A stretch of DNA of 64,000 nt from Dasania sp. GY-MA-18. Lineage in GTDB: Bacteria > Pseudomonadota > Gammaproteobacteria > Pseudomonadales > Dasaniaceae. The notes under the pieces were generated by a model that had not been told where the DNA came from, did no database searches, and was given only the letters and a program-made list of their open reading frames with translations. Within the stretch, counting starts at the first letter, position 1; each line of letters opens with the position of its first letter. Positions 35,693 to 46,104 of this stretch are shown here, one piece after another. The position numbers were made by a program, and so were the translations under genes. The stretch spans positions 186,001 to 250,000 of the forward strand of contig NZ_JANHAP010000002.1 in NCBI RefSeq assembly GCF_024734385.1, written 5' to 3'.

Positions 35693-38128
35693 TTAGCTGT
35701 ATTGCTGGCTAATACTGGTGGCGCTATAGTTTTTGCAAAACGCTAGCAGGTCTTGGCTGGCCAGAGGCTTGCTGAATAAGTAGCCTTGACCGTAATTGCA
35801 TTTACAACTGCGTAAAAAGTTTAGTTGTTCCTGGGTTTCTACGCCCTCGGCGACCACGAGATAATTAAGTTTATGCGCCATAGCAATCACTGCGGCGGTA
35901 ATTTCCATATCGTCTTTGCTTTCGGGTATATCAGAGACAAAGGAGCGATCGACTTTGATGATATTAACCGGCAGCTGCTTAAGGTAGCCCAGCGAAGAAT
36001 AACCAGTGCCAAAGTCATCTATGGAGATCAGTATGCCTAGCTGTTGGATTTGCTTGAGCTTGATGATTACCTCATCAATGTTCTCCATTAAGATGGACTC
36101 GGTTAGTTCTATTTCAAACTGATGGGCTGGTATATTGTTGCGCTGCAGTTCATCTTTTATATGGCTGATGAGGCTTTCGTCTTGAAATTGCTTGGCGGAA
36201 ATATTAACCGTCATGACTACATTGTCAGCAACCAGCTGCTCCTGTATTAGGCTTTTTAATTGCTCACAGGCTTTGCTAATCACTAAGCGGCCTATGGGGA
36301 TAATTAAGCCGGTATCTTCTGCGGTGTTGATAAACTGGTCGGGGGGGACAAAGCCGCGCTTGGGGCAGGTCCAGCGTATTAGCGCTTCAAAACCTGTTAA
36401 CTTATAGCTGTTAAGGCAGAGTTGAGGCTGAAACACTAGGTGGAATTCTTCATTGCTAATGGCTAAGCGCAGGTCGCGTACTAAATCCAAGTGAGTGACT
36501 AATTTTTGATTAATATCATCGGTAAAGAACTGGTAATTGTTCCTGCCGGTATCCTTGGCTTTGTACAGGGCCATATCGGCCTGTTTGATGAGTTCTTCAG
36601 CTTGGCTGCTATCGTCCGGGGCCATAGCTATACCCAAGCTGGCAGAAATTCTAAACTCGTTTTCTTGTAGCTGTATGGGGCGGTGTATAGCCTCAATAAT
36701 TTTCTCGGCAATAGTAGAAATGACTATGCTGTCGTGCACTATGGGTAAAATAATAGCGAACTCATCGCCGCCTAGGCGCGCGACCGTATCACTGGACCTA
36801 ACGCACTGTTGTAAGCGCTCGGAAATAATAGTTAGTAGCCTATCACCAGCGTCGTGCCCCATAGAGTCGTTAATCTCTTTGAAGTGATCAAGGTCTAGTA
36901 GGATCAAGCCTAGGCTGTGCTTACTGCGCGACAGATTGTTTAAAACATGTTCTAAACGGTTTCTAAATAAACGTCTATTAGCTAGGCCTGTAAGGGTGTC
37001 ATAAAAGGCCATGTGTTCTAATTGAGTTTGTGCCTGCCGTATCTCTGTTACATCATTGATAGAGCCTAAATAGCCTAAAATCTCATCACTGTTGCCGCGT
37101 AACACACCGACATGGCCGCTAATCCATTTTTTTTCTATGCCATTGATGCTGCAGTTAATATTAATGGGAATATGGGTGCTCATCATGGTGTTGAATTGTG
37201 CTTTTAAGGCTGCACGGTCTTCAGGTTCAACCACCGATAACCAGGATTCTTTTAATATTTGGGTAATGGGCAGGCCGGTGATGTAAGACATTTCTTCGTT
37301 GGCAAAGGTGCATTCGCCCTGTGGGTTGAGCTGAAAAATACCTACTTTTGATGAGGCGCTGATTAGCCGAAACTTTTCTTCACTCTCGCGCAGTCTATCG
37401 TGCTCATGTTCAATAACATTGAGCATATGGTTAAAGGAGTCGACTACGCCGCCAATTTCATCGTCATTAATTTTTTTTGCCCGCAAAGAGTAATCATCAA
37501 CTTGGGCAACTTTTCTGGCAGTAAGCCCCAGGTCGCGCAAGGGGCTAATAAGTTTGAAAGAAATAATTTTGGACAGCCACAAAGCGATAAAACTGGCGAC
37601 AATAATAATCACTAGAAATACTTTAAAGCTCTGTTGGGTTCTGGTGCTTAGCTCAGATAGTGACGTTTTGACATACAGATAACCAATTATCTCTTTATCG
37701 GCTTTAATTGGGTGAATAAAGTCTATAAAGCGGCCGTGGCTGGGCTCAATAATTTTAATGGCCTTGGGTTGTGTGCTAGGGCAAAAAATTTTGTCATTGG
37801 GGTAGCTGGCTAGGGTGCTGGTGGCGGGTTGAGGAGGGGTATTAACCCGATAAATACAGGCACCTATAATACTGCTGCGATAGGATAGTGGGTTGAGATT
37901 GTTTAGGGCAGATTGCTTGTCGTTAAATAAAACCGATTCTACACTGCGGTTGCTAATCACCGAGGCTAGTAAGCTGACTTCATCACGCAGTAATGATTTA
38001 TAGGTGTTTTTGTCGTAAATATTAAGCGCAATCATAGCGATGATTAGGCTAATAATACTGGTCGTTAGGCAGGCTGCAGTAAGTTTGACCGCTAGCGGCT
38101 GGTTGTTAATAAAATTTAGTCGCTTCAT
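35693..38128 (-). CDS. Membrane-bound sensor with HAMP, PAS, GGDEF and EAL domains
   Basis: An 811-residue bifunctional c-di-GMP enzyme candidate. Two membrane helices (about 15-37 and 168-188) flank a periplasmic CHASE8-like sensor region, followed by HAMP (190-245), PAS (250-370), GGDEF (375-535) and EAL (550-800). The diguanylate cyclase signature is intact (RLGGDEFAI, about residue 450). The phosphodiesterase motifs are intact too (FEALIRW near 581, DDFGTGYSSL, IKVDRSFV). An inhibitory I-site RxxD before GGDEF is not obviously missing (QQCVRSSDTVARLGG contains RSSD), suggesting product feedback. The ligand is unknown. Confidence 0.94.
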   Translation of the reverse strand: MKRLNFINNQPLAVKLTAACLTTSIISLIIAMIALNIYDKNTYKSLLRDEVSLLASVISNRSVESVLFNDKQSALNNLNPLSYRSSIIGACIYRVNTPPQPATSTLASYPNDKIFCPSTQPKAIKIIEPSHGRFIDFIHPIKADKEIIGYLYVKTSLSELSTRTQQSFKVFLVIIIVASFIALWLSKIISFKLISPLRDLGLTARKVAQVDDYSLRAKKINDDEIGGVVDSFNHMLNVIEHEHDRLRESEEKFRLISASSKVGIFQLNPQGECTFANEEMSYITGLPITQILKESWLSVVEPEDRAALKAQFNTMMSTHIPININCSINGIEKKWISGHVGVLRGNSDEILGYLGSINDVTEIRQAQTQLEHMAFYDTLTGLANRRLFRNRLEHVLNNLSRSKHSLGLILLDLDHFKEINDSMGHDAGDRLLTIISERLQQCVRSSDTVARLGGDEFAIILPIVHDSIVISTIAEKIIEAIHRPIQLQENEFRISASLGIAMAPDDSSQAEELIKQADMALYKAKDTGRNNYQFFTDDINQKLVTHLDLVRDLRLAISNEEFHLVFQPQLCLNSYKLTGFEALIRWTCPKRGFVPPDQFINTAEDTGLIIPIGRLVISKACEQLKSLIQEQLVADNVVMTVNISAKQFQDESLISHIKDELQRNNIPAHQFEIELTESILMENIDEVIIKLKQIQQLGILISIDDFGTGYSSLGYLKQLPVNIIKVDRSFVSDIPESKDDMEITAAVIAMAHKLNYLVVAEGVETQEQLNFLRSCKCNYGQGYLFSKPLASQDLLAFCKNYSATSISQQYS

Positions 38129-38476
38129 TCAATGATACTACAGGCTAGTTTTAGTTATCACGTGGGCGGCCACTGATGCTGTATTATTGGGTGTATGCTG
38201 GTATAGCTACAGCGATTATAGACGATAAAAGCTAATTATTCAGTTTTAAAGTATTGCTTAAGTATTTGTTTATAGTAGAAATACGCAGTAAGCTTTAGCT
38301 GATCAATCGTTTACTCGCTAAGCGCTATAATAAAACTAGTATTTGTCGGCCAAATTAGCCGGTACTAAAGCCTGGGTGATCAATAAACCGCCTGTGGTTG
38401 CCGGGGCTAATAAGTCCTATGAACTACCACGTTTGTTTAGTTGTTAGCCTACCCAGTTAATAAGCATGTGATAACT
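38129..38476. other. 348-base intergenic region with a consensus -10 box
   Basis: AT-rich spacer between the divergent GGDEF/EAL gene and the DUF2806-like gene. A perfect TATAAT lies at 38326-38331 on the plus strand, about 146 bases before the chosen start, without a clear -35. No gene, tRNA or repeat was recognised. Confidence 0.4.
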
Positions 38477-39556
38477 ATGATGCAGCCAGAACTTTCTATG
38501 CAAACCGATGTTATTAGTGGCCGTATCAAACAGCAGTGGCTGGATAAGCTCTGGCAGCATTTGTTTGATGGCGAGGATAGCGGACTGCTTAGTCCTGGCC
38601 AGATCCGGCGTGAACATCGCAATAGACATGAGGTGAGAAAGTTGGAGATGGCGGCCATTTTTGAGGCCGAGCAAGATGTAAACTTAATTCATCAAGGCCT
38701 AAAGTGTATTGATAGCCGCGGCAAGCTCATCGATACCCCGCGTATTGATACGGTGGCTACTCACTCAATTATAGAAAATAGTAGCATAGATGAGTTTACC
38801 GATGTGGGTAAGCAGTCATCTGCCTCCATGTTGGAGTCCGCCGCCAAAGAGGTGGGTATCAGGGATTTGGAGCGCGCCTTGAACCTGCGCAAAATCATAT
38901 TGCTAGCTGAGGCTGAAATCTATGCGGCCGATGATCGGCCTGTTAGTCAGTTTAGTGTTTCGGCAGAGTGGATGATTTGTTGGAAAAGCATCGCTCAAGA
39001 TGTATTCAACCCCGAGATGCAAACTATCCTAGCACGCATGCTAATACAGGAAATTGCTCAGCCCAACAGCTACGCTATGAGCAGTATTTATATGCTACGT
39101 CAGCTCAATGCCGATGATTTGGAAATGCTGGCCATATTGAGTAAGTTTAGTTTTGGCCAGTTTATCTTTAACGCCTCGCAAGGCTATTTTGACGCCGAGC
39201 TATACCATAAACTACTGGAGAGTATGGACGATTTGGGCTTGATTTCAGGTTATGGCATGGAGCCCATGCTGAAACAGGTCAAATCACAAAGCCCCCATTA
39301 TTTTGAGGCTTTTTTACCCTGTGGTAACAAAGCTATGCGGGTGCAGGCCGAGCAGGCTGATAAAAGTTTGTCTTTACCTATCTTTAAGGTTAGCCGCGCA
39401 GGTAGGGAGCTGATGTCATTGCACTCTACGACTACCGATTTAGCCTACTTATTTGAAGTGGCAGCTTTTATCAAGCGCCAGGGCTTTACTGTGGCCCTGG
39501 GGGAGTGGAAGGTTGATCGCAGTGGTGAGCATTTTGATGAAAAAATGCCCCTGTAA
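38477..39556 (+). CDS. DUF2806-like protein of unknown function
   Basis: About 359 residues. The central part resembles the DUF2806 pattern: VSAEWMICWKSIAQDVFNPE followed by a helix TILARMLIQEIAQPNSYAMS and LRQLNADDLEMLAILSKF. There is no signal peptide or membrane helix. The family's role is unknown, though members sometimes sit in defence or accessory loci; here the surroundings are housekeeping. Starts: the frame opens with TTG at 38441, but consecutive ATG codons at 38477 and 38480 look more likely. No strong ribosome binding site was seen. Confidence 0.7.
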   Translation: MMQPELSMQTDVISGRIKQQWLDKLWQHLFDGEDSGLLSPGQIRREHRNRHEVRKLEMAAIFEAEQDVNLIHQGLKCIDSRGKLIDTPRIDTVATHSIIENSSIDEFTDVGKQSSASMLESAAKEVGIRDLERALNLRKIILLAEAEIYAADDRPVSQFSVSAEWMICWKSIAQDVFNPEMQTILARMLIQEIAQPNSYAMSSIYMLRQLNADDLEMLAILSKFSFGQFIFNASQGYFDAELYHKLLESMDDLGLISGYGMEPMLKQVKSQSPHYFEAFLPCGNKAMRVQAEQADKSLSLPIFKVSRAGRELMSLHSTTTDLAYLFEVAAFIKRQGFTVALGEWKVDRSGEHFDEKMPL

Positions 39557-39559
39557 AGT

Positions 39560-40714
39560 CTAATCGTTTAAAAAGTTTAACACCTTATCGGCTTGATCCA
39601 GCGTGTCCTTAAAGCCCATTTTGATTAAGTCGCGGGAAAACTGCTCAGTAAATAATAAATAGCTCGCAATATTGACGCCGCCATCATTCCTGCCACTGCC
39701 CGACATCTTAAGAAAAAAGCGCACTGTTGCCGGTAGCTCATTAATATGCTCTGTAGCCATGGCGTCTATATCTTGTGAGGGCGAGATAACAAAGGATCTC
39801 ACTTTTCTTAGTTTATGCTCGGGCGAATGGCCGCGGGCGTCGCTGCAGTTATCCACTAGGCGGTTGATGGTCTCTAGGTTTTCTATATCGTTCTCTAAAC
39901 TATCCACAAAAGCGCTGTTAAGTAAGTGGCCTAGCACTTGGCCAAAAGCGGGTGAGTGCACGCGCCTAGGTGGCTTGTCATAGATTTTTTTATGGCCATT
40001 GGCGGAAATAATCAATATTTTATCGGCGCCTAAATGCAGCGCCGGGCTGATAGGGTTCATTTGCCGTAGCGCACCATCACCATAGTAATTGCGGCGTATA
40101 CGCTGCGGAGGGAATATGGTGGGTATGGCTGAGGAGGCTAGCAAGTGTGGTAGCTGCAGTGGGGTGGGTATACCCTGGCGGCGCCAGCGCTGCCATTCGC
40201 AATTGGCGGGTCCACCTTGGAAAAAACTATCGGAGCTGCCCTCGGTATAATTCATGGCGGTTACGCAGGCGGCGGTAATATTACCCTGGTGGATATTTTC
40301 GCTGATGCCGGCGAAATTGATTTTTCTTTTTAGCAGTTTACGCAGCGGGGCATTATCCAATAGCGCTACAGGCCTACCCACGGCGATACCGGCGTTGAAT
40401 AGGGATAAGGCCAGGCGCCAGGCATTAAAGCTTAAGCCGATGAGGTCGCTGCGGTATACATGTTGATGGCTTAGCTCTAACCATAAGTTTTCCAACCAGG
40501 CACTGGCATTAACAAAGCCGTCGGTTCTGCTGGCTAGACCTATGGCATTAAGTGCCCCAGCACTGGTGCCACATAAGATGGGAAAGGGGTCGCGGCTTTG
40601 GCTGGTCGGTATGATGGTGGCCAGTGCTTTGATTACGCCCACTTGATAAGCCGCACGGGCACCGCCACCGGGCATTAATAGGGCAGTTTGTTTGGTGTTA
40701 ATTGATTTGGGCAA
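39560..40714 (-). CDS. Patatin-like phospholipase
   Basis: A 384-residue patatin-fold lipid acyl hydrolase. The oxyanion loop is PGGGARAAYQVG at residues 14-26, the nucleophile is the Ser in CGTSAGALNA, and the dyad Asp is in YYGDGALRQ. The C-terminal third resembles the DUF3336-free RssA-type cytoplasmic patatins. The substrate is unknown, probably a phospholipid. It converges with the DUF2806-like gene (4-base gap) and is divergent from the Rieske gene. Confidence 0.9.
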   Translation of the reverse strand: MPKSINTKQTALLMPGGGARAAYQVGVIKALATIIPTSQSRDPFPILCGTSAGALNAIGLASRTDGFVNASAWLENLWLELSHQHVYRSDLIGLSFNAWRLALSLFNAGIAVGRPVALLDNAPLRKLLKRKINFAGISENIHQGNITAACVTAMNYTEGSSDSFFQGGPANCEWQRWRRQGIPTPLQLPHLLASSAIPTIFPPQRIRRNYYGDGALRQMNPISPALHLGADKILIISANGHKKIYDKPPRRVHSPAFGQVLGHLLNSAFVDSLENDIENLETINRLVDNCSDARGHSPEHKLRKVRSFVISPSQDIDAMATEHINELPATVRFFLKMSGSGRNDGGVNIASYLLFTEQFSRDLIKMGFKDTLDQADKVLNFLND

Positions 40715-40796
40715 AGACTATACTCGGTTTAATTCTGATTATGACTAACAGTGTACTAATAATTAACCAGTTTGCCATGAATTTGAGTGCTGCTCT

Positions 40797-41108
40797 ATGC
40801 AATTTTACTCCTTAGAAAAACTTATTAACTTGCATGACGGTTATAGAAAACAAATAAAAATCGACCATCATAATCTGCTGTTAATACAAAATGCTGGCAC
40901 GGTCTATTTGTTAGAGAGCCTATGTCCGCATCGCGGCCACCCCTTATCGGAGTCGGATATCAGTACCGATAAAATACGCTGCCCCTTACATGGTTATGAG
41001 TTTGCCATCGCCGGGGGGCGGTTACTGCACTACAGTGAAGAGCCTTGTAGGGCGTTAAAAACCTATGAGCTTAGCCATCAAGGTAATGAGTTGGGGGTTT
41101 GGCTGTAG
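40797..41108 (+). CDS. Small stand-alone Rieske [2Fe-2S] protein
   Basis: A 103-residue Rieske ferredoxin. Cluster ligands are Cys43-x-His45 (LCPHRGHPL) and Cys62-x2-His65 (CPLHGYEF). Such small Rieske proteins pass electrons to oxygenases, but no oxygenase gene is nearby. The start at 40797 is the first ATG in frame. The neighbouring genes converge on it or diverge from it, so it is a single-gene unit. Confidence 0.9.
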   Translation: MQFYSLEKLINLHDGYRKQIKIDHHNLLLIQNAGTVYLLESLCPHRGHPLSESDISTDKIRCPLHGYEFAIAGGRLLHYSEEPCRALKTYELSHQGNELGVWL

Positions 41109-41111
41109 GCA

Positions 41112-41828
41112 TTAGTTAGCATTTTGTATCAGTATGTAGATAGCGTTGCCGCTGCGTGTGCTGATGGTGCCCGGCTGTTGCGCGTGTTGCCCTTCTAAAG
41201 CCAACCACTCATCTAAATTGACAATACGGCTGTTGCTGATACGGCTACGCTCACCGTTTTGTAATTGGTAGAGCTTGTAGTCTAACTGTACCTGCTGTGG
41301 GCCCAAGCTGCGCAGCTGTATGCTGAGGCTGTGATGCTTATGGTCTTGGTTTGCCAGATGAGCCCCGTGTAAAGCGCCGTAATAGCGGTGTACTGCCACC
41401 ACATCTCGGTGTTGCTGAGCATACTCAACGGTCAAGGTTTCATCGCTGGCCAAGCTATAGCGCTGGGCGAGCTTATTGCTGCGGGTGGAGTAACTGCTGT
41501 GATTGGCTTGTTGTGGGCTGCTGCTAAGGGTGACGATAAATTGTTGTATGGGTTTATCCATAATGGCCAGTAGTTCAGCTATTTCGCTGGCTTGCTCTGC
41601 GCTGGCAGCGCGTACCACTAGCTGTTGTTGCTGGCTGCTAACCCGTGCTTGCGGGTAGAGTTGCTCTATGCGTTGTTGCAGCTGTTGCGCATGGCTGTGT
41701 TGGGGCTCGTAGATGACGGTTGTGCTTGCAGCCATCACCCATTGGTTGCATAGCAATAGGGCAATAACTATAAGGTGGTTCAGCCTAGCGGCTTTATAAA
41801 TCCAACAATCTAAAGTCGTTATTGGCAT
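41112..41828 (-). CDS. Exported protein resembling a secretin N-domain (no pore domain)
   Basis: About 238 residues with a signal peptide (NHLIVIALLLCNQWVMAAS). The mature start, TTVIYEPQHSHAQQLQQRIEQLYPQARVSS followed by AEQASEIAELLAIMDKPIQQFIVTL, follows the pattern of NolW/secretin N-modules, which end with a D-x-P-x-x-x-F/V-x-V strand. No secretin core follows; the rest is a beta-rich domain ending NAIYILIQNAN. Start: ATG at 41828 (41876 is also possible); both overlap the end of the GNAT gene upstream, by 35 or 83 bases. The role is unknown; a periplasmic partner of a secretin is a guess. Confidence 0.65.
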   Translation of the reverse strand: MPITTLDCWIYKAARLNHLIVIALLLCNQWVMAASTTVIYEPQHSHAQQLQQRIEQLYPQARVSSQQQQLVVRAASAEQASEIAELLAIMDKPIQQFIVTLSSSPQQANHSSYSTRSNKLAQRYSLASDETLTVEYAQQHRDVVAVHRYYGALHGAHLANQDHKHHSLSIQLRSLGPQQVQLDYKLYQLQNGERSRISNSRIVNLDEWLALEGQHAQQPGTISTRSGNAIYILIQNAN

Positions 41829-42711
41829 TGGCCTGCCCCCATAGTATTTCAAAGTGGTCAATTTTGCTTTGCGCAACCGGCTTATTATTAAAGTCAGCCC
41901 AAATCGTTTCGGGGTTTACCAGCGATTGGACTATCACCCCGCAGTCATCGGCCAGCACTAAATTATCACTGACGCCCGTATCATCGCTGAGCTGTTTAAT
42001 AGCTATGGATGAGGATAGTTTACGCTGCAGTTTTAATAAACCGTGGCCACGTTTAATTACAGCTTGGCTATCTATCAGTAAAAGTTTGATGCTGCTGTTA
42101 CGGTGCCGGCGAGCCAGCGCAGAGACGGCATCGACCAAGGCTTGGTTGTCAAAAACGGCGGGATTTAAGTTGTAATCCAAAATTCGTAGCTGCCTGCGGC
42201 ACTGCTGAGCCATAGTGAGCACGGTGTTTTTGTGTTGCGACACAAAAAATTTACCGTTACTGATACCCAGCTGCGGCTGCGGGCTAAGCTTTTTGCGCAT
42301 GTGGATGTGGGGGATGCCCGCCTCGTGGTATTCGGCCCCCTCGCTGACAAACCCCGCTTTTTGGTAAAAGCCCAAGGCGTGGGTTTGTGCAGATAAATGT
42401 ACTTCGGCAAGGCCCAGTTGTTGTTGGGCAAAATCCATAGCGGCTTGTAATAGTCGCAAACCAATATTTTGCCCGCGGGCAGTTTTAGCAATGGCCATGC
42501 GCCCTAGGGTGCCGGTTTTGAGCAGGCGGGCGCAGCCTAATACTTGTTGTTGTGGGCCGTAGGCTAACCAGTGATAAGCGTCTTCGTCATCAGCTTGCCA
42601 CTCTAACTCTGCAGGCACTTTTTGTTCGACTACAAATACTTGCTGGCGCAGTGCTTGTAGCTCGGGCTGATGTTGTTGCCAGCTGACTTGTTTAATCAGT
42701 ATCGTCGTCAT
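41794..42711 (-). CDS. GNAT acetyltransferase with C-terminal phospholipase-D-like extension
   Basis: A 305-residue two-part protein. Residues 1-145 are a GNAT domain of the ElaA type, with the acetyl-CoA loop ARGQNIGLRLLQAA and LGFYQKAGFVSEG. Residues 150-305 form a second domain (LRILDYNLNPAVFDN, LALARRHRNSSIKLLLID) of the kind found fused to GNAT in Pseudomonas relatives, probably a degenerate phospholipase-D-like module without catalytic HKD motif. The substrate is unknown. The start overlaps the end of the roxA gene by 20 bases, so the two are translationally linked. Confidence 0.85.
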   Translation of the reverse strand: MTTILIKQVSWQQHQPELQALRQQVFVVEQKVPAELEWQADDEDAYHWLAYGPQQQVLGCARLLKTGTLGRMAIAKTARGQNIGLRLLQAAMDFAQQQLGLAEVHLSAQTHALGFYQKAGFVSEGAEYHEAGIPHIHMRKKLSPQPQLGISNGKFFVSQHKNTVLTMAQQCRRQLRILDYNLNPAVFDNQALVDAVSALARRHRNSSIKLLLIDSQAVIKRGHGLLKLQRKLSSSIAIKQLSDDTGVSDNLVLADDCGVIVQSLVNPETIWADFNNKPVAQSKIDHFEILWGQANANNDFRLLDL

Positions 42712-43852
42712 AAAAATATAATACGCCGCTATTAAAAAGTGACAATATTAAAGCTTTATTTTCTTCGCTGTTCAGCATATCGCTGAGGCTGCTGCTGGGG
42801 TAGTGCTGTTGATTACACAGCAGCTGTATTAACTCGGCGCTGGCTGGGCTGCTGGCAATATGCTTGCCATCGACAAAAAACGCTAAGCCCTGCGCGGTAC
42901 TGGTATAGGCCAGCCTAGAGGCTGGGTTTTTGTAGGCGTAGGGCTGAGTAGTTAGCTGGTTATTTAATTCGCTGAGGCTCAGGTCCAGGCTTTCGTCTTC
43001 GTGCAGCTGTGGGTATTTGGGTTCAGTCATATACTGGCCAAACCACTGAGCGATGGCGGCGGGGTTGTTAAGTTGTTGCTGCAACACTGCCTGTATATAT
43101 TCAATGCTGGCAGCATTGATTTCACCGGGCGGCTGGTTGGAGGCTATGGCTGGATCTTGAAAACGCTGCTGCTGGTTGAGCTGAGCTAATTGAAAATCGC
43201 AAAAATGCGACAGTATTTCGCTGTGGCTGGGGGCGCGAAAGCCCACCGAGTAAGTCATGCAGTCTTCACCTGCTCCCACACCCCAGTGCGCGTAGCGCGG
43301 AGGTACATAGAGTATATCGCCAGGGTTGAGCAGCCACTCTTGTTGGCTATCAAAGTGTTGCAGGATTTTGAGTTGTTCATGGGGGATATGGGCTTCACTG
43401 TCATGGCAGTATTGACCCAGCTGCCAGCGCCTTTGCCCTAAGCCCTGCACTAAAAAAACATCGTAGTTGTCGTAGTGTGGGCCTACCGAGCCGCCATCGG
43501 CAGCATAGCTGACCATGATGTCGTCTATGCGCCAGTAGGGGATAAAATTAAAGTTATCAATCAAGCTGGCCACCTCGGGCATCCAGTGATCTACCGCCTG
43601 TACCAGTAATGTCCACTCGCGCTCGGGCAGTGCTTCAAAATGATGGTCCTCTAAGGGGCCGTGGGTGAGCTGCCACTGTTGATCGGCGCCTACGATTAAG
43701 CGTGACTCTATGTCTTCTTCGCAAGCCAGGCCCGCCAGCTCATCAGGTGAGAGCGGGCTGTGAAAATCTGGCAGGGCATTGCGTATGAGCAAGGGCTTTT
43801 TTTGCCAGTAGTTTTTTAAGAAGTCGTCTTTGTCAAAATTGCTTAGCGTCAT
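42692..43852 (-). CDS. roxA: Ribosomal protein uL16 arginine 3-hydroxylase (cupin/JmjC)
   Basis: A 386-residue Fe(II)/2-oxoglutarate oxygenase of the YcfD/RoxA family, which hydroxylates an Arg of 50S protein L16. The HxD...H iron motif starts in GPHYDNYDVFLVQ and ends in the PPRYAHWGVG segment. Typical opening FLKNYWQKKPLLIRNA. The C-terminal dimerisation and winged-helix parts are present. The gene lies between purB and GNAT, as in Pseudomonas. Confidence 0.93.
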   Translation of the reverse strand: MTLSNFDKDDFLKNYWQKKPLLIRNALPDFHSPLSPDELAGLACEEDIESRLIVGADQQWQLTHGPLEDHHFEALPEREWTLLVQAVDHWMPEVASLIDNFNFIPYWRIDDIMVSYAADGGSVGPHYDNYDVFLVQGLGQRRWQLGQYCHDSEAHIPHEQLKILQHFDSQQEWLLNPGDILYVPPRYAHWGVGAGEDCMTYSVGFRAPSHSEILSHFCDFQLAQLNQQQRFQDPAIASNQPPGEINAASIEYIQAVLQQQLNNPAAIAQWFGQYMTEPKYPQLHEDESLDLSLSELNNQLTTQPYAYKNPASRLAYTSTAQGLAFFVDGKHIASSPASAELIQLLCNQQHYPSSSLSDMLNSEENKALILSLFNSGVLYFYDDDTD

Positions 43853-43920
43853 AGTGGTGGCTTCGTGAACAAATAATCTAAAAAAAGTAAGCTAACAAGT
43901 CACTTAAAAAAGTCATTTAA

Positions 43921-43944
43921 AAAAAAGCCCCGCTATGCGAGGCT
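43921..43944 (-). terminator. Intrinsic terminator of purB
   Basis: Read on the minus strand, an AGCC/GGCT stem with an inner GCG/CGC pairing (one mismatch, loop of 3) at 43926-43944 is followed by a U-run from the A-tract 43919-43926. It lies 18 bases after the purB stop. Confidence 0.75.
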
Positions 43945-43962
43945 GAAAAAGATAATGCGTTA

Positions 43963-45348
<1,386 letters not shown>

Positions 45349-45434
45349 TCAATAAAAGCCCGTTGCCAGCGGTCAAGGCTGAGGAGCTTAGAAGTAGGGC
45401 GTAGCCAAGAAAGCTGCGCATCATACACGAACTG

Positions 45435-45452
45435 GGCGCTGTTTTCAGCGCC
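45435..45452. repeat. Hairpin abutting the hflD stop codon
   Basis: GGCGCTG, TTTT loop, CAGCGCC: a perfect 7-bp stem that ends at the hflD stop. No U-run follows on the minus strand, so it is not a standard terminator. It may mark processing or attenuation between hflD and purB. Confidence 0.45.
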
Positions 45453-46081
45453 TATTGCGGATTTATCAGGCTTTGTGCCGCCTGTAATAGGCGCCTGCGT
45501 GAAGTGAGAAAATGCCAGCGCTTGCCGCCCATTTGCCGCCACAAGACGGCAGCCCTAATACCGGCTAACAGCAGGGCACGAATTTTGTCGGCGTTGTCGC
45601 TGCTTTGCAGGTGTATGGCGTTGCCGCTCACGTGTATGCGGCTTTTGTAGGTGCTAATCGTATCCTTATAAACTGCTGCAACACTGGTCGATATCGTGTT
45701 GATATCATTAGTAAAATGCTCTGAGTTAAAGTGTATGTGCTGCAATCTGTTTGCAATGATTTTAAGCTGATCGGCATCTTTACTGAGCTTGCCCTCTAAG
45801 TGAATCATGGCCAATGCATAGCGTATTACTGAGCGATAGCTGCCGTTAGTGCTACCTGCTAGCGCGGTGATAAGCAGCTTTAGGCCGGGCTCTACACCGT
45901 AGACTCCGCCATAAATGGCGGCGGGATGCTCGCTATCAAAGGCAAATAGGCTTTGCAGTAGCGGGTTGAAGGCTTCAGGCTGTGCCTTGCCGGTTACCGC
46001 TATTTGATCGACTAATTGAGCGCTTTGCAGCAGTGCGGCCAGCGCTAGAGCCTGGGATTGGCTAGGGCTTAAATCTTGCAA
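45452..46081 (-). CDS. hflD: HflD family protein (lysogenisation regulator)
   Basis: A 209-residue helical protein with the family opening LALAALLQSAQLVDQIAVTGKA and GGVYGVEPGLKLLITAL. In E. coli HflD modulates lambda CII stability and is membrane-associated; its normal bacterial role is unclear. It sits between mnmA and purB, the conserved place for this gene. Start 46081 is the first ATG and is 24 bases downstream of mnmA. Confidence 0.92.
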   Translation of the reverse strand: MQDLSPSQSQALALAALLQSAQLVDQIAVTGKAQPEAFNPLLQSLFAFDSEHPAAIYGGVYGVEPGLKLLITALAGSTNGSYRSVIRYALAMIHLEGKLSKDADQLKIIANRLQHIHFNSEHFTNDINTISTSVAAVYKDTISTYKSRIHVSGNAIHLQSSDNADKIRALLLAGIRAAVLWRQMGGKRWHFLTSRRRLLQAAQSLINPQ

Positions 46082-46104
46082 GGTTTTCCTTAAATATTAA
46101 TAGC

